Source: Nitronereus sp964503895
GTDB taxonomy: Bacteria > Nitrospirota > Nitrospiria > Nitrospirales > UBA8639
Reading direction: 5' to 3'
Length of the DNA: 64,000 bases
Assembly (NCBI GenBank): GCA_964503895.1
Contig: CAZDCF010000007.1
Coordinates: 19,266-83,265, forward strand
Shown: positions 26,513-34,983 of the stretch, one piece after another
Layout of the letters: the number at the start of each line of letters is the position of its first letter
Position numbering within the stretch: the first letter of the stretch is position 1
Notes under the pieces: generated by a model
Databases searched by the model: none
What the model was told of the DNA's origin: nothing
The model's input: the letters and a program-made list of their open reading frames with translations, nothing else
Program-made: the position numbers and the translations under genes

Positions 26513-27741
26513 AGGCTTTTTGAGGGCATTTCAAGAACGCGGACTGGTTGACCAGGAAACAAGCGTTCATTTCCTTCAACTACGACCACCATCCCTTCTT
26601 GAATATCACCAACTACTTCAACAAAATCATCTAAATGTAGGATGGGTTGCACCGGTATTTGCCCAACCATTCCGTCATTCACCAGAAAAACAAATTCATT
26701 CCCACCGCGAAGAACCAGTGCGTCTTTCGGAACCACTATTCCTTCATGGGGGCGGCCGACCTGAAGCGTTACCCGCGAAACCATTCCACTTTTAATAACA
26801 AGATCCTGGTTGGAAATATCGATTTTGACGGGAAAGGTTCTCGCTACACGATCAGCCTGAGCAACCAAGGAAAAAACCTTGCCTTGGGCTATAAAACTAG
26901 GCAATCCATCAAAAGAGACCTGGGCAAGATTATCAATTTGAATACCCTGAACGTACCGTTCCGGGAGAGGCACTTCGACTTGCACATGAGATAAATCCAC
27001 GATCTCAACGATCTGACCGCCTTCTTCAACCCACTGGCCAATTTCGGTAAACTCCTCCGTAACCCAACCATCAAAAGGCGCGACTACCTGTGATTTTTTC
27101 ACCTGATCTTTGACACGTCTGATTTCTGCACCCAATTGAAAGAGACGTTCGCGCAACGCATCTTCTTCCGCTTGAGCATCGTCAAACTCCTTTTGAGTGA
27201 CGAGTTCTTTATCAAAGAGGACTCGCACACGCCTGAGATCTCGTTTGGCTTGACGATATCGAGTCCGTGCTTCGCGATGCGAAGCCATGGCGGAATCCAG
27301 TTGGATATTCAAGGTCTCGGTACGTAAACGTGCTAATAGTTGCCCTTGTTTCACATACATGCCTTCTTCAACTACAAAAGCTGAGACCAGCCCTTTGATT
27401 TCACTCGCCACGACGCTCCGCTTCCATGGCTCAACCGTACCAACAAGGTTGACTGATTGTTGAATGGGCTGCTTCAAAACAAGTGCAACGCGCACCGGTG
27501 CCAAGGGTCTTCCAGGGGATGATGGCGCGGCTTGCTGTTCGCCACAAGAGGTGGTAAACAAGAGGAGCCCCACGCCCACAATTGAGAATATTTTGTGATG
27601 AAAGGGCTTGCTAAATATTTCTGGCCCACAGCTCACAAAAGCCTTCGATAATGCAGATCTCGTTAATAACAGGGAATACCAAAAAAAGTTCTTCTCAGTG
27701 CAAACTTTTTTCAACAATCTCTGAAATTGAGAGGCCCTCAT
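26509..27741 (-). CDS. RND efflux periplasmic adaptor (membrane fusion) lipoprotein
   Basis: The body shows the MFP order: GTVEPWKRSVVASEIKG, a biotinyl-lipoyl-like VVEEGMYVKQGQLLARL, an alpha-hairpin coiled coil, VVAPFDGWVTEEFTEIGQWV, then beta-barrel and C-terminal domains ending in a VVVEGNERLFPGQPV segment. A lipoprotein box TTSC lies about 65 residues after the ATG at 27741, an unusually long leader. An in-frame GTG at 27636 with GAAGG just upstream would give a normal 31-residue lipoprotein signal and may be the true start. The frame extends to TTG 27759. It couples the pump to TolC. Confidence 0.9.
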   Translation of the reverse strand: MRASQFQRLLKKVCTEKNFFWYSLLLTRSALSKAFVSCGPEIFSKPFHHKIFSIVGVGLLLFTTSCGEQQAAPSSPGRPLAPVRVALVLKQPIQQSVNLVGTVEPWKRSVVASEIKGLVSAFVVEEGMYVKQGQLLARLRTETLNIQLDSAMASHREARTRYRQAKRDLRRVRVLFDKELVTQKEFDDAQAEEDALRERLFQLGAEIRRVKDQVKKSQVVAPFDGWVTEEFTEIGQWVEEGGQIVEIVDLSHVQVEVPLPERYVQGIQIDNLAQVSFDGLPSFIAQGKVFSLVAQADRVARTFPVKIDISNQDLVIKSGMVSRVTLQVGRPHEGIVVPKDALVLRGGNEFVFLVNDGMVGQIPVQPILHLDDFVEVVGDIQEGMVVVVEGNERLFPGQPVRVLEMPSKSL

Positions 27742-27765
27742 GGCCTGACCCATCTCCAATTTATT

Positions 27766-28416
27766 TTACACAATATGCTGAATAACACCTGTGTCGCGCT
27801 CCTTTTCAATCCCACTCAAAAATAAATTGCTGATTAGCTTACGCTTATCGACCAAAGAACCGCTCGACTTGGCTTGCAAAATCCCAACGTACATCGTGGA
27901 GTTCAACATGCCATGTAAAGCAAAAGCACCGTCCTTGGGATCGATTTTTCGAAATTCCTTGCGGCGAATTCCTTGACGGAGCAAGTCAGCCACTAAATCC
28001 ACCTGAGCCATATATAGTTTCCAGACACGTTCCCCAAACGCGCTCTTGATAGTCCATTCAAATCCACTCCATTCGGATACATAAATACGGAAAAAGTCTC
28101 GGTTGCAATCAGCGTACGCAAGTTTGACTTGAATAAATGCATTGAGCTTATCACTCGAGGACTTTTCCTTGGCGATCGCTTTATCGAGCAACTCTGCCAA
28201 TTCTTCTACTTTGGCCTCAACAATTGAAATATAGATTTCCTCCTTGCTTTTGAAAAATCGATACACAGTGCCCATCGCGAATTGGGCAGCCGTGGCGATC
28301 TCCGCCATACTAGTTTTGAAAAACCCGTTCTTTGAGAACAGACACTCAGCCGCTGCAAGAATTTCTTGCCGTCGAGCCTCATACTCCCGTTGCTTGCGTT
28401 TAGTCCTAGGATCCAT
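27766..28416 (-). CDS. TetR-family transcriptional regulator of the efflux operon
   Basis: 216 residues. The N-terminal helix-turn-helix follows the TetR pattern (RRQEILAAAECLFSKNGFFKTSMAEIA, then GTVYRFFKSKEEIY); the C-terminal ligand domain is variable. It is first in the minus-strand operon with adaptor, RND pump and TolC, and is most simply a local repressor released by a pump substrate. A palindromic TGAAAATTTCA lies 51 bp upstream of its start (see separate entry). Confidence 0.92.
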   Translation of the reverse strand: MDPRTKRKQREYEARRQEILAAAECLFSKNGFFKTSMAEIATAAQFAMGTVYRFFKSKEEIYISIVEAKVEELAELLDKAIAKEKSSSDKLNAFIQVKLAYADCNRDFFRIYVSEWSGFEWTIKSAFGERVWKLYMAQVDLVADLLRQGIRRKEFRKIDPKDGAFALHGMLNSTMYVGILQAKSSGSLVDKRKLISNLFLSGIEKERDTGVIQHIV

Positions 28417-28466
28417 GATTTCTGAATAGCATCAACAAATAGTGAAAATTAATTCTATACTTTGAC

Positions 28467-28477
28467 TGAAAATTTCA
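28467..28477. promoter_or_regulatory. Candidate TetR operator
   Basis: TGAAAATTTCA is an 11-bp perfect palindrome in the AT-rich spacer between the tetR start and the convergent-side DUF502 gene. A second TGAAAATT half site lies at 28443. Position ahead of tetR suggests autoregulation; this is inference only. Confidence 0.3.
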
Positions 28478-28559
28478 CAAGATAGAATAATTATTCATTT
28501 TTTACGTATTTTAACCTATTTGATGTATGACTTGAACTCGTGAGGGAAAACGAATGGAA

Positions 28560-29189
28560 CTACTGGGCAGGACCTTTGGGATCGTGTGGTGACGGAAGCG
28601 CGGCAGAGGAAATTGGCACATTGTCCTCATCTTCAACGCCATTACTCATTCCACCAGATACACCGCCAGAAACGATAAAGGCCATGACTTCGGAACTCTC
28701 GGCATCAAGAGCCCGAACTTGATCTTTTGGAAAAACCAATAAATTCCCTGCGAAATTGTAGGACTGGGGGAAATACACGGCCACGTGATTTTCCAGCCCA
28801 AACATATCCATACTTTTTCTTGTGACAAACCCAATGGCTTCGGCATGCCCACCGGGGACGAGAGCCACCATAACTGGTTGATCAAAACGCTTTTTTTCGC
28901 CCATGAAAGCCTCAATCAGGTCTTTCAACGAGGTATACACTAATTTAATAAATGGAGTTCGGGTAAGAACTTTTTCCAAGGATCCGAGCGCACCCTTAAA
29001 AAAAACATTCGACGCCAGACGACCAGCCAGAGTGATCAGGATGATGGTAATCAAAAAGCCAAGGCCTGGAATTGGGATATTTAACCATCCATCAATCACC
29101 TCAAAAACCGTTAAGACCACCATGATGGTTACAAAAACCGGAACAAGGAGAAATAGCCCTTCAAAAAAATTTCGGGTTAATTCATTCAT
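28560..29189 (-). CDS. DUF502 family membrane protein
   Basis: About 209 residues from ATG 29189, which gives the standard family start MNELTRNFFEGLFLLVPVFVT; the frame runs further up to 29300 without a better signal. Two transmembrane helices (residues 8-30 and 40-60), then a soluble domain with the family phrases TRTPFIKLVYTSLKDLIEAF, VMVALVPGGHAEAIGFVT and VAVYFPQSYNFAGNLLVFP. The C-terminal 25 residues are acidic and proline-rich. Widespread in bacteria; function unknown. Confidence 0.88.
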   Translation of the reverse strand: MNELTRNFFEGLFLLVPVFVTIMVVLTVFEVIDGWLNIPIPGLGFLITIILITLAGRLASNVFFKGALGSLEKVLTRTPFIKLVYTSLKDLIEAFMGEKKRFDQPVMVALVPGGHAEAIGFVTRKSMDMFGLENHVAVYFPQSYNFAGNLLVFPKDQVRALDAESSEVMAFIVSGGVSGGMSNGVEDEDNVPISSAALPSPHDPKGPAQ

Positions 29190-29300
29190 GTCCCACCGTC
29201 TTGGAACTGCTTCGTTTTTAATGGACGTAAGAACTTCTTTCCAATCAACCGGCATAGGTATGGGCTTTCTTAAGAGATTGCTGCTACAAAGAGTTCTCAA

Positions 29301-29635
29301 TATTCATCGAATAAGCTCTGCCGATTCTTGACTCTACCTGCAAAGCGGGTTTGAGACAAGTGCAGGTTGTGGATGAACGGGCAAATGAGTCTGTTGAATA
29401 GTACATGCCAGGAGCGCGCAACTGCGCCAGGGCATACACCCATCATCAGTAGGAAAGAATACCCAAGAAAGTCCGCCCAACAAGGCCGTAGTTTTCTAGC
29501 ACGCGGAGCCTATATGTCATACGTAAGCGATAACAATACTGGGGAGTTTTTTAACATTCTCTGAATTTGACACGAAAGACCTAAAGCCGTCACATTAAAG
29601 CTGAGAAAAGATAGAACCAAAGAAAGAGATCCGTA
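29301..29635. other. Intergenic region upstream of small hydrophilic protein gene
   Basis: A 335-bp divergent spacer (between DUF502 on minus and the 89-residue protein on plus). An ORF-like stretch near 29367-29564 has no ribosome site and an implausible composition. No RNA structure or repeat was recognised. Promoters for both flanking genes must lie here but none is convincing by eye. Confidence 0.5.
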
Positions 29636-29905
29636 ATGGCAGAAGAACAACCTCAAGGAAAACAGGCAAACACCCCACCCACGGCAAAGGCTTCTGTTGA
29701 AACAGAAATCCTTAATGTCAACATCGAGCGCGAAGGCCAGGAAGTCAGCGCAAAGTGGGGATTGCACCCAAGTTTGAAGAAAGAGTTAACGCCAGATGAA
29801 TGGAAAGAACTCACGGATGTGATGGGGAAAGTCACAGATATTGTTGGCAAACGCTTCGCTGAAATCCTAGCCCGAGGCCAAAAGGAAGCCGGCGGAACGG
29901 CATAA
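29636..29905 (+). CDS. Small hydrophilic hypothetical protein
   Basis: 89 residues, no signal or membrane segment. The first 25 residues are low complexity (Gln/Pro/Ala/Lys); the rest reads like a small folded domain (ILNVNIEREGQEVSAKWG; LTPDEWKELTDVMGKV). A purine-rich AAAGAAAGAGA lies before the ATG. The family is unknown. It is convergent with the pterin dehydratase gene. Confidence 0.65.
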   Translation: MAEEQPQGKQANTPPTAKASVETEILNVNIEREGQEVSAKWGLHPSLKKELTPDEWKELTDVMGKVTDIVGKRFAEILARGQKEAGGTA

Positions 29906-29992
29906 ATCAAATAGCTCCTTGCCTATAAATTCTTGCTGCACACATCCGTTTTCCCAAAACTAACTATTGAATCCCGAATAGTAGTAAGTGAA

Positions 29993-30331
29993 TCAGGCAT
30001 TGCTCGAATACACACGATCGGCTTTGGCGGCAAAAAAGAAATCGCTTTCCGTCAGCCCTTGAATTTTATGGGTCCAAATTTCCACCTTGCATTTTCCCCA
30101 AGCTAAATGCAGGTCGGGATGATGGCCTTGCTCTTCGGCAATGACTCCGACTTTATTCACAAAGTCTAATGCCCCGGCAAAATTTTTGAAGGAATATTCA
30201 CGCTCAAGATGCCCCTCGGAATTGAACGCCCAACCCTGGTCCAATTGCTCAAGTAACCCACGCGCCTTCTCCGGTTCAACAGGTGGCACCCCACCCCGAC
30301 ATGGTATACACTGATTATCAGCCAAACTCAT
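29993..30331 (-). CDS. phhB: Pterin-4a-carbinolamine dehydratase
   Basis: Dehydrates 4a-hydroxytetrahydropterin to recycle the pterin cofactor of aromatic amino acid hydroxylases; it also occurs in bacteria without such hydroxylases, where it may support molybdopterin or folate chemistry. The 112-residue protein has the family motif EEQGHHPDLHLAWGKCKVEIWTH with the catalytic histidines His70, His71 and His88. ATG 30331 is chosen because AAGGAG precedes it; the frame continues to 30451. An N-terminal CIPC pair is an extra feature. No phenylalanine hydroxylase gene is in the window. Confidence 0.92.
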   Translation of the reverse strand: MSLADNQCIPCRGGVPPVEPEKARGLLEQLDQGWAFNSEGHLEREYSFKNFAGALDFVNKVGVIAEEQGHHPDLHLAWGKCKVEIWTHKIQGLTESDFFFAAKADRVYSSNA

Positions 30332-30510
30332 ACATTTCTCCTTGGCAAATTGTAAAACGTAAAATTTTTCTCTCCTTCGTAATAAGGAGATTAGGGAAGT
30401 AGGACTTCTCCTTGAGAAGGAATTATAGACTTCCAAAAACCTGATGCACAAATCTCTTGCTTGAGGGGCAGGAAGTTTAGGCTAGAAAATAGCTTTTGGC
30501 TATTGAAACT

Positions 30511-30551
30511 GAAAATAAAAAAGCCGCATTGATGGCGGCTTTTTTATTTTC
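30511..30551 (-). terminator. Strong rho-independent terminator downstream of tmRNA
   Basis: GAAAATAAAAAAGCCGC, loop, GCGGCTTTTTTATTTTC: a near-perfect 17-bp stem ending in a T run on either strand. It sits 35 bp beyond the 3' end of the minus-strand tmRNA and should end its transcript. Confidence 0.85.
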
Positions 30552-30585
30552 ATTGTCCTTTATCAGACTTACTCGGACAATAAAT

Positions 30586-30938
30586 TGGTGGAGGTGGCGG
30601 GATTTGAACCCGCGTCCGAAGACATTCAGCACAACGGTCCTACGTGCGTAGTCAATGTTTTAAGATTCGTGTGCATCCACGCCCACTGACCGGCTTAGAA
30701 CGCCCACTAGCCCAGTAAGGTCTCGTCCGCAGCCGCTGGAGCACCAGCCTTGGACCAGCCTGCTAAGGTTGCGCCTCTTCCACGCTCGCAGACAAAGAAT
30801 GGAGAGACGTCGCAGTCAATTAAGCTGCGAGAGCCAATGGTTCGTTGGCAATTGTGTTTTTCCCGAAGGTTTAACGAGACTCCGAGAGCTCGACACGCAC
30901 CGTTGACTTCCTGTTCCCCGTCGAAGCCAGTCACCCCC
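30586..30938 (-). ncRNA. ssrA: Transfer-messenger RNA (tmRNA)
   Basis: On the minus strand the 5' end GGGGGTGACTGGCTTCGACG pairs with the 3' end CACCTCC-A-CCA to make the alanine-type acceptor stem; the T-arm reads GCGGGTTCAAATCCCGC. CCA is encoded. The gene is one piece (not permuted), about 353 nt. The internal reading frame is given separately. tmRNA rescues stalled ribosomes and tags the chain for ClpXP, whose genes lie at 3-5 kb. Confidence 0.97.
30820..30849 (-). other. tmRNA tag-peptide reading frame
   Basis: From the GCC resume codon the frame reads ANEPLALAA then TAA. The LAA end is the standard ClpXP degron. With the charged alanine the tag would be AANEPLALAA. Resume codon choice is by comparison with known tags. 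Confidence 0.85.
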
Positions 30939-31139
30939 TTATTTTGGATTATCTGTTTCAACGCTATATTGTCTTTACTATATCCTAACCCTTGCCCATT
31001 CGCTAGGGGCCCTGATTTGTATGAGATGGTCAGACTTTCGCGGACGTTTCCCAAAAGTCCTAGTTCCTGTTTTTTATTTTTGTGATTATCGAGGGAATAG
31101 CCGAGTTAAAATTGTCGACCCCTGCCTAAGATCTCGCCT

Positions 31140-32999
31140 TCAGATCGAAAATTGAAAGGCAGGTTGATTGCCGATAGCTTCGGCGAGGATGCCTTTTCGT
31201 TTGAGCGTTTTAAGAATTTCATGGGCTGAAGCCGTAAAATCCTCTGGACCAGTAAACGATAGGTCGGATTTCGACAAGAGATCATCCTTCTTTTTGCCCA
31301 TATGTACGGTCAACACAGTTGCGGGATACACTAACGTGCGTATGGCTTCAATTGATTGGTCAGCCGGAAGATTAAACGAATTCGTAGTTGAAATAACCAG
31401 TAAGCCTGTATCGACAAGCAGCCTCGCGACCTCCCCATAGCGGCGCACAATTTCCATCGCCTCTTCTTCGGATAAATCCGCGTCAAGGCCAAGGCGGAGA
31501 TTTTCCGCATCCAGCATGTAAGCATGCCGCCCTTCGGCTACCAATACTGACTCGAGTTTTTTAGCCAGGAATGTTTTGCTGGTTGTATCCGGTCCTACCA
31601 AGAGCACTAATGCAGCGCGATGGCCGTAATGTTTGGCTCGATCAGCCAAATTGACATCACCTTGAACCCAGGCAAAATCCCGTTTCCTAGCCTCCACTCG
31701 AAGATTTTCCTCACGGTCCTCCACCATCTCTGTAATGATGCCGCCACCCGATACATCATAATTATCCACAAGCACAAAACGTCCGGAAGTTTCGAAATCA
31801 GTGTAGAGATCAAAGGCAATAGGCGCCTTGGCCTGAATCGTAATGTCGGCCACCTCGTTCCGTCGAACGGAGGCTTTAGTGTCTTGACTATCCAGGGAAA
31901 GATCATTGGCATCCACAATCCGGTGGATGGCCGCAACTTGGCACTCCACTTCGCGAGTCCCTAACCGAACAAGATACGATTTTTTCATTTCCAGGGGACG
32001 TTGACCAAGCCAGAAAAGATTGGCCCGAAAGGACGTTGACACCAAGGGAATAGAACCCTCATGACTGACGATCTCTCCACGTTCAACAAAGATTTGTTCA
32101 TCAAGGGTAATCCCTACTGACTGTCCAGCATGGGCTTGGGTGGGGGGGGATTCGATATTAAAGGTTTCGACGGTTTGAACGACAGCGGTTTTGTTCGAAG
32201 GGGAAAAGATTACCTGATCTCCAACTTTAAGGCTCCCAGCTGTAATACGTCCCGCTAAAACGCGACGAGCATCAAATTTATATACGTCTTGAAGCGGAAA
32301 CCGAAGAGGCTGTTCTTCATGTTCGGACTCCGAAGAAAATTTGGCTAAAGAATCTAGTACAGTCGGACCTGTGTACCAGGACAAGTTCGAACTGACCTTG
32401 GCAATATTATCCCCGAGCTTAGCACTCGCGGGAATCACGAATTGAGGAGTGACATTGAGTTGCGAAAGAAATTCTCGATACTCTTTTTCAATACCATCGA
32501 ATGTATCTTGCCTGTAACCGACGAGGTCCATTTTGTTCACAACTACTGTGACCTGCTTCACTCCCAGCATAGATAACAACAAGCCATGTCTTTTGGATTG
32601 ATCTCTCACGCCTTCTAATGCGTCAATGATCAACAGGGCGGATTCTGCACGCGCGGCGCCGGAAATCATGTTTTTCAAAAATTCTTTATGGCCAGGGGCA
32701 TCAATGATGATATACTGTCGCCCCGCCCATCGGAAGAAGGTCCGAGCTGTATCAATAGTAATTCCTTGTTCCTGTTCTTCTAAAAACGCATCGAATAAAA
32801 AGGCGTACTCAAATTCTTTGCCTTGTTGTTTGCAGATGGCTTGAATTTTTTCGACCTTACCTTCAGGCAAAGTTCCGGTATCGGCATACAATCGACCAAG
32901 CAATGTGGACTTGCCATGATCAACATGGCCCACAATCACGATATTCATCCGATCTCGGATATCAACGTGTTCTTGTGATTCAATATTACATGTAGCCAT
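31140..32999 (-). CDS. cysN: Sulfate adenylyltransferase large subunit fused to an APS-kinase-like domain
   Basis: GTPase subunit that drives APS formation with CysD. From ATG 32999, 619 residues. The EF-Tu-like part has GHVDHGKST (24-32), DAPGHKEF and NKMDLV, followed by two beta-barrel domains. Residues about 455-619 resemble APS kinase (CysC), but the P-loop reads GPDTTSKT (469-476) in place of the usual GLSGAGKST, and the DGDN motif is DAEN. Kinase activity is therefore doubtful. The start overlaps the cysD stop by 14 bp, suggesting coupling. The open frame extends upstream to 33137 inside cysD, which I reject as the start. Confidence 0.93.
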   Translation of the reverse strand: MATCNIESQEHVDIRDRMNIVIVGHVDHGKSTLLGRLYADTGTLPEGKVEKIQAICKQQGKEFEYAFLFDAFLEEQEQGITIDTARTFFRWAGRQYIIIDAPGHKEFLKNMISGAARAESALLIIDALEGVRDQSKRHGLLLSMLGVKQVTVVVNKMDLVGYRQDTFDGIEKEYREFLSQLNVTPQFVIPASAKLGDNIAKVSSNLSWYTGPTVLDSLAKFSSESEHEEQPLRFPLQDVYKFDARRVLAGRITAGSLKVGDQVIFSPSNKTAVVQTVETFNIESPPTQAHAGQSVGITLDEQIFVERGEIVSHEGSIPLVSTSFRANLFWLGQRPLEMKKSYLVRLGTREVECQVAAIHRIVDANDLSLDSQDTKASVRRNEVADITIQAKAPIAFDLYTDFETSGRFVLVDNYDVSGGGIITEMVEDREENLRVEARKRDFAWVQGDVNLADRAKHYGHRAALVLLVGPDTTSKTFLAKKLESVLVAEGRHAYMLDAENLRLGLDADLSEEEAMEIVRRYGEVARLLVDTGLLVISTTNSFNLPADQSIEAIRTLVYPATVLTVHMGKKKDDLLSKSDLSFTGPEDFTASAHEILKTLKRKGILAEAIGNQPAFQFSI

Positions 33000-33783
33000 C
33001 TTTTCGCAGTAACTCCATTCCTCGGCCTTCATCCTGTGCGCGACCTGATCGTTCCGCCACCGTCGTGGCGCGTAATTCTTCAATGATCTCATCCACTGTA
33101 GAGGCCGTTGATTCAATTGGCATGGTGCAGGGCGCACACCCTAGGCTTCGATAACGCTTGCCATCACCTTTATTGAGATACAGATCCATAAATGGGATAT
33201 TTTCAAGTTTGATGTATTCCCAAATATTAATTTCTGTCCAATCCAACAGCGGATGTACGCGAATATGCGTCCCAGGCGGGAAAGAGGTTTTGAATTGGTC
33301 CCACAATTCAGGTGGCTGGTCTCGAAAATCCCAATCATTGTTTTTGTCCCGTGGAGAAAAATATCGTTCCTTGGCTCTGGTTCCTTCTTCATCCGCACGA
33401 ACTCCGAGAATAATGCCTGTATAACCTTTTTCCTCTAATAATAATTTTAGGCCATTGGTTTTGAGCGCCGTGCAACATTCTACTCGGCCCCGCTCATGGT
33501 TCATCCCTTCAGCCAACGCTTTTTTGTTTTGCCCAACTACTAAATCAAGTCGCCATTCCCGTGCCAATCGATCACGATATTCAATCATTGACGGAATTTT
33601 ATAACTGGTATCCACATGCAACAACGGAAAGGGAACGTGTCCCAAAAACGCTTTGCGTGCGAGCCAGAGCAACACTGTAGAGTCCTTACCCATAGACCAC
33701 AGCATGCCAAGATTATCAAAGTGTTTATATGCTTCTCGAAGGATATATACACTTTGATCCTCGAGTTGACGAAGATGTTTCAT
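32986..33783 (-). CDS. cysD: Sulfate adenylyltransferase small subunit
   Basis: Catalytic ATP-sulfurylase subunit of the PAPS-reductase/N-type ATP pyrophosphatase fold: ATP plus sulfate gives APS and PPi. The 265-residue protein starts MKHLRQLEDQS, has the PP-loop SMGKDS (30-35), the LLHVDTSYKIPSMI strand and the conserved RYRSLGCAPCTMPI near the C-terminus. The length is slightly short of E. coli CysD but complete. ATG overlaps the TrpD-like stop by 4 bp (ATGA). Confidence 0.96.
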   Translation of the reverse strand: MKHLRQLEDQSVYILREAYKHFDNLGMLWSMGKDSTVLLWLARKAFLGHVPFPLLHVDTSYKIPSMIEYRDRLAREWRLDLVVGQNKKALAEGMNHERGRVECCTALKTNGLKLLLEEKGYTGIILGVRADEEGTRAKERYFSPRDKNNDWDFRDQPPELWDQFKTSFPPGTHIRVHPLLDWTEINIWEYIKLENIPFMDLYLNKGDGKRYRSLGCAPCTMPIESTASTVDEIIEELRATTVAERSGRAQDEGRGMELLRKDGYM

Positions 33784-34883
33784 GCGTGGGCAACCTTTTT
33801 TACGGGAGAAACGTTCGCTGGAGCGAAAGCCACCTTCGCTAGTTCATTGAGCTTTTGAGCTGCGACACCCGATTCAAGGGTTTGCTGGGCCAAAGGAACA
33901 GCTGTGGCAATGGATTGAGTTTCTCCCGCCGCATAGAGGAACATCGCGGCATTGTAAATAGCCCAATCCCGAAGCCGGCCTTTGATTTGGTTATGCAAAA
34001 TCTTCGTAATAAGGGACGCTTCCTGTTCAGGAAGTGACACAGTAGAGGACGGCTTAGGAATCGCCATATTTTGGAAAGATCCCAACGGCAACTGAAAGTC
34101 CTGCGGTTTCAAATGCACGGGAACCACATGATCATCTCTGAGCTCTCGCATGAGAGCTGGTGCGGAAATGGAAAGTTCTGGAAAACCTTCAACCCCTTGA
34201 AAGATCAACAACCGATGTCCGCCTAGTATGGAAACCGCTTCTGGGATCTTCTCTAAATAAGGAGGATGGGCGACGCCAATGACTTGGGAGCGCGCGCGCG
34301 TCGGATTCAGCAAACGTGCTACTTGATGAAAAAGATTTTGCGCGCCAAGTTCGTCACGCAATTCCAAGAAACGGGCCAACGGCGGATGATAAAGCGCCAT
34401 ATCTAAGTAGACAAAACCCAAATCCCGAAGAGCATCGGTCAAGTCTTGACCTTGGAAATTCGTGGGGATACCTAATGACCCAAGGACTCGGGAAAGGTCA
34501 GAAGCCGACGAAGGATGCTCAATGCTATGCATACAAATTTTTGCACCTGCTGCTGCAGCCAATATGGCTGCCGCGAGGCACACATGTATAGTGTTGTGCT
34601 TCTCTCCATAAGCCGGAACATCCACCACGTTCCAATCTCCTGGCGTGCTAAGGGGTGCCATATAATTCCGAGTGGCAGCGGCAAATGCTGCTAATTCAGA
34701 GACCGCTTCCAGTTTAATTCGCATTGCCATAAGAAAGGCACCGATCTGATGACCAGTAGCTTTTCCTTCCATCATAAGTTGAAGCGCTTGCTTGGCCTCC
34801 TCCCAAGTTAGATCTCTAACACCTCGTTGACCTTTGCCAATTTTCGTAATTAAGTTATGCATGTTCTGGCGCAGTTTTTTCAT
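33780..34883 (-). CDS. Anthranilate phosphoribosyltransferase-like (TrpD2/YbiB-like) protein
   Basis: 367 residues with the overall TrpD fold: an N-terminal helical domain (LTWEEAKQALQLMMEGKATGHQIGAFLMAMRIK) and an AAAILAAAAGAK segment. The PRPP-binding GTGGD of true TrpD is replaced by VPAYGEKHNTIHVC and the KHGNR loop by MHSIEHPSS, so anthranilate transfer is unlikely. It resembles the YbiB/TrpD2 group, some of which bind nucleic acid. It is locked into the sulfate operon: 100 bp after cysH and overlapping cysD by 4 bp. Its role in sulfur assimilation is unknown. Confidence 0.8.
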   Translation of the reverse strand: MKKLRQNMHNLITKIGKGQRGVRDLTWEEAKQALQLMMEGKATGHQIGAFLMAMRIKLEAVSELAAFAAATRNYMAPLSTPGDWNVVDVPAYGEKHNTIHVCLAAAILAAAAGAKICMHSIEHPSSASDLSRVLGSLGIPTNFQGQDLTDALRDLGFVYLDMALYHPPLARFLELRDELGAQNLFHQVARLLNPTRARSQVIGVAHPPYLEKIPEAVSILGGHRLLIFQGVEGFPELSISAPALMRELRDDHVVPVHLKPQDFQLPLGSFQNMAIPKPSSTVSLPEQEASLITKILHNQIKGRLRDWAIYNAAMFLYAAGETQSIATAVPLAQQTLESGVAAQKLNELAKVAFAPANVSPVKKVAHA

Positions 34884-34976
34884 TTAGTTCGAAACCCGAA
34901 TATCGAAATCTGAAACAAATGGAGAAAAGCCGGTGGAAATTCGATTTTTTGATTAGTTCCGATATTTTGAATTTAT
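34884..34976. repeat. Dispersed imperfect palindrome family 2 (cysH / TrpD-like spacer)
   Basis: Left arm TTCGAAACCCGAATATCGAA and right arm, reverse complemented, ATTCAAAATATCGGAACT are related. The left arm also matches the left arm of the copy at 51921. It fills the gap between two operon genes and could form an intercistronic hairpin. Confidence 0.55.
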
Positions 34977-34983
34977 AAATTTT

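Noticed and set aside
30707..31054. Minus-strand frame of about 115 codons
   Set aside because: It overlaps the tmRNA; its residues translate tmRNA structure, not a protein.
33000..33137. 46-codon N-terminal extension of CysN
   Set aside because: It lies inside cysD in another frame, and the MATCNIESQE start gives the normal N-terminus.
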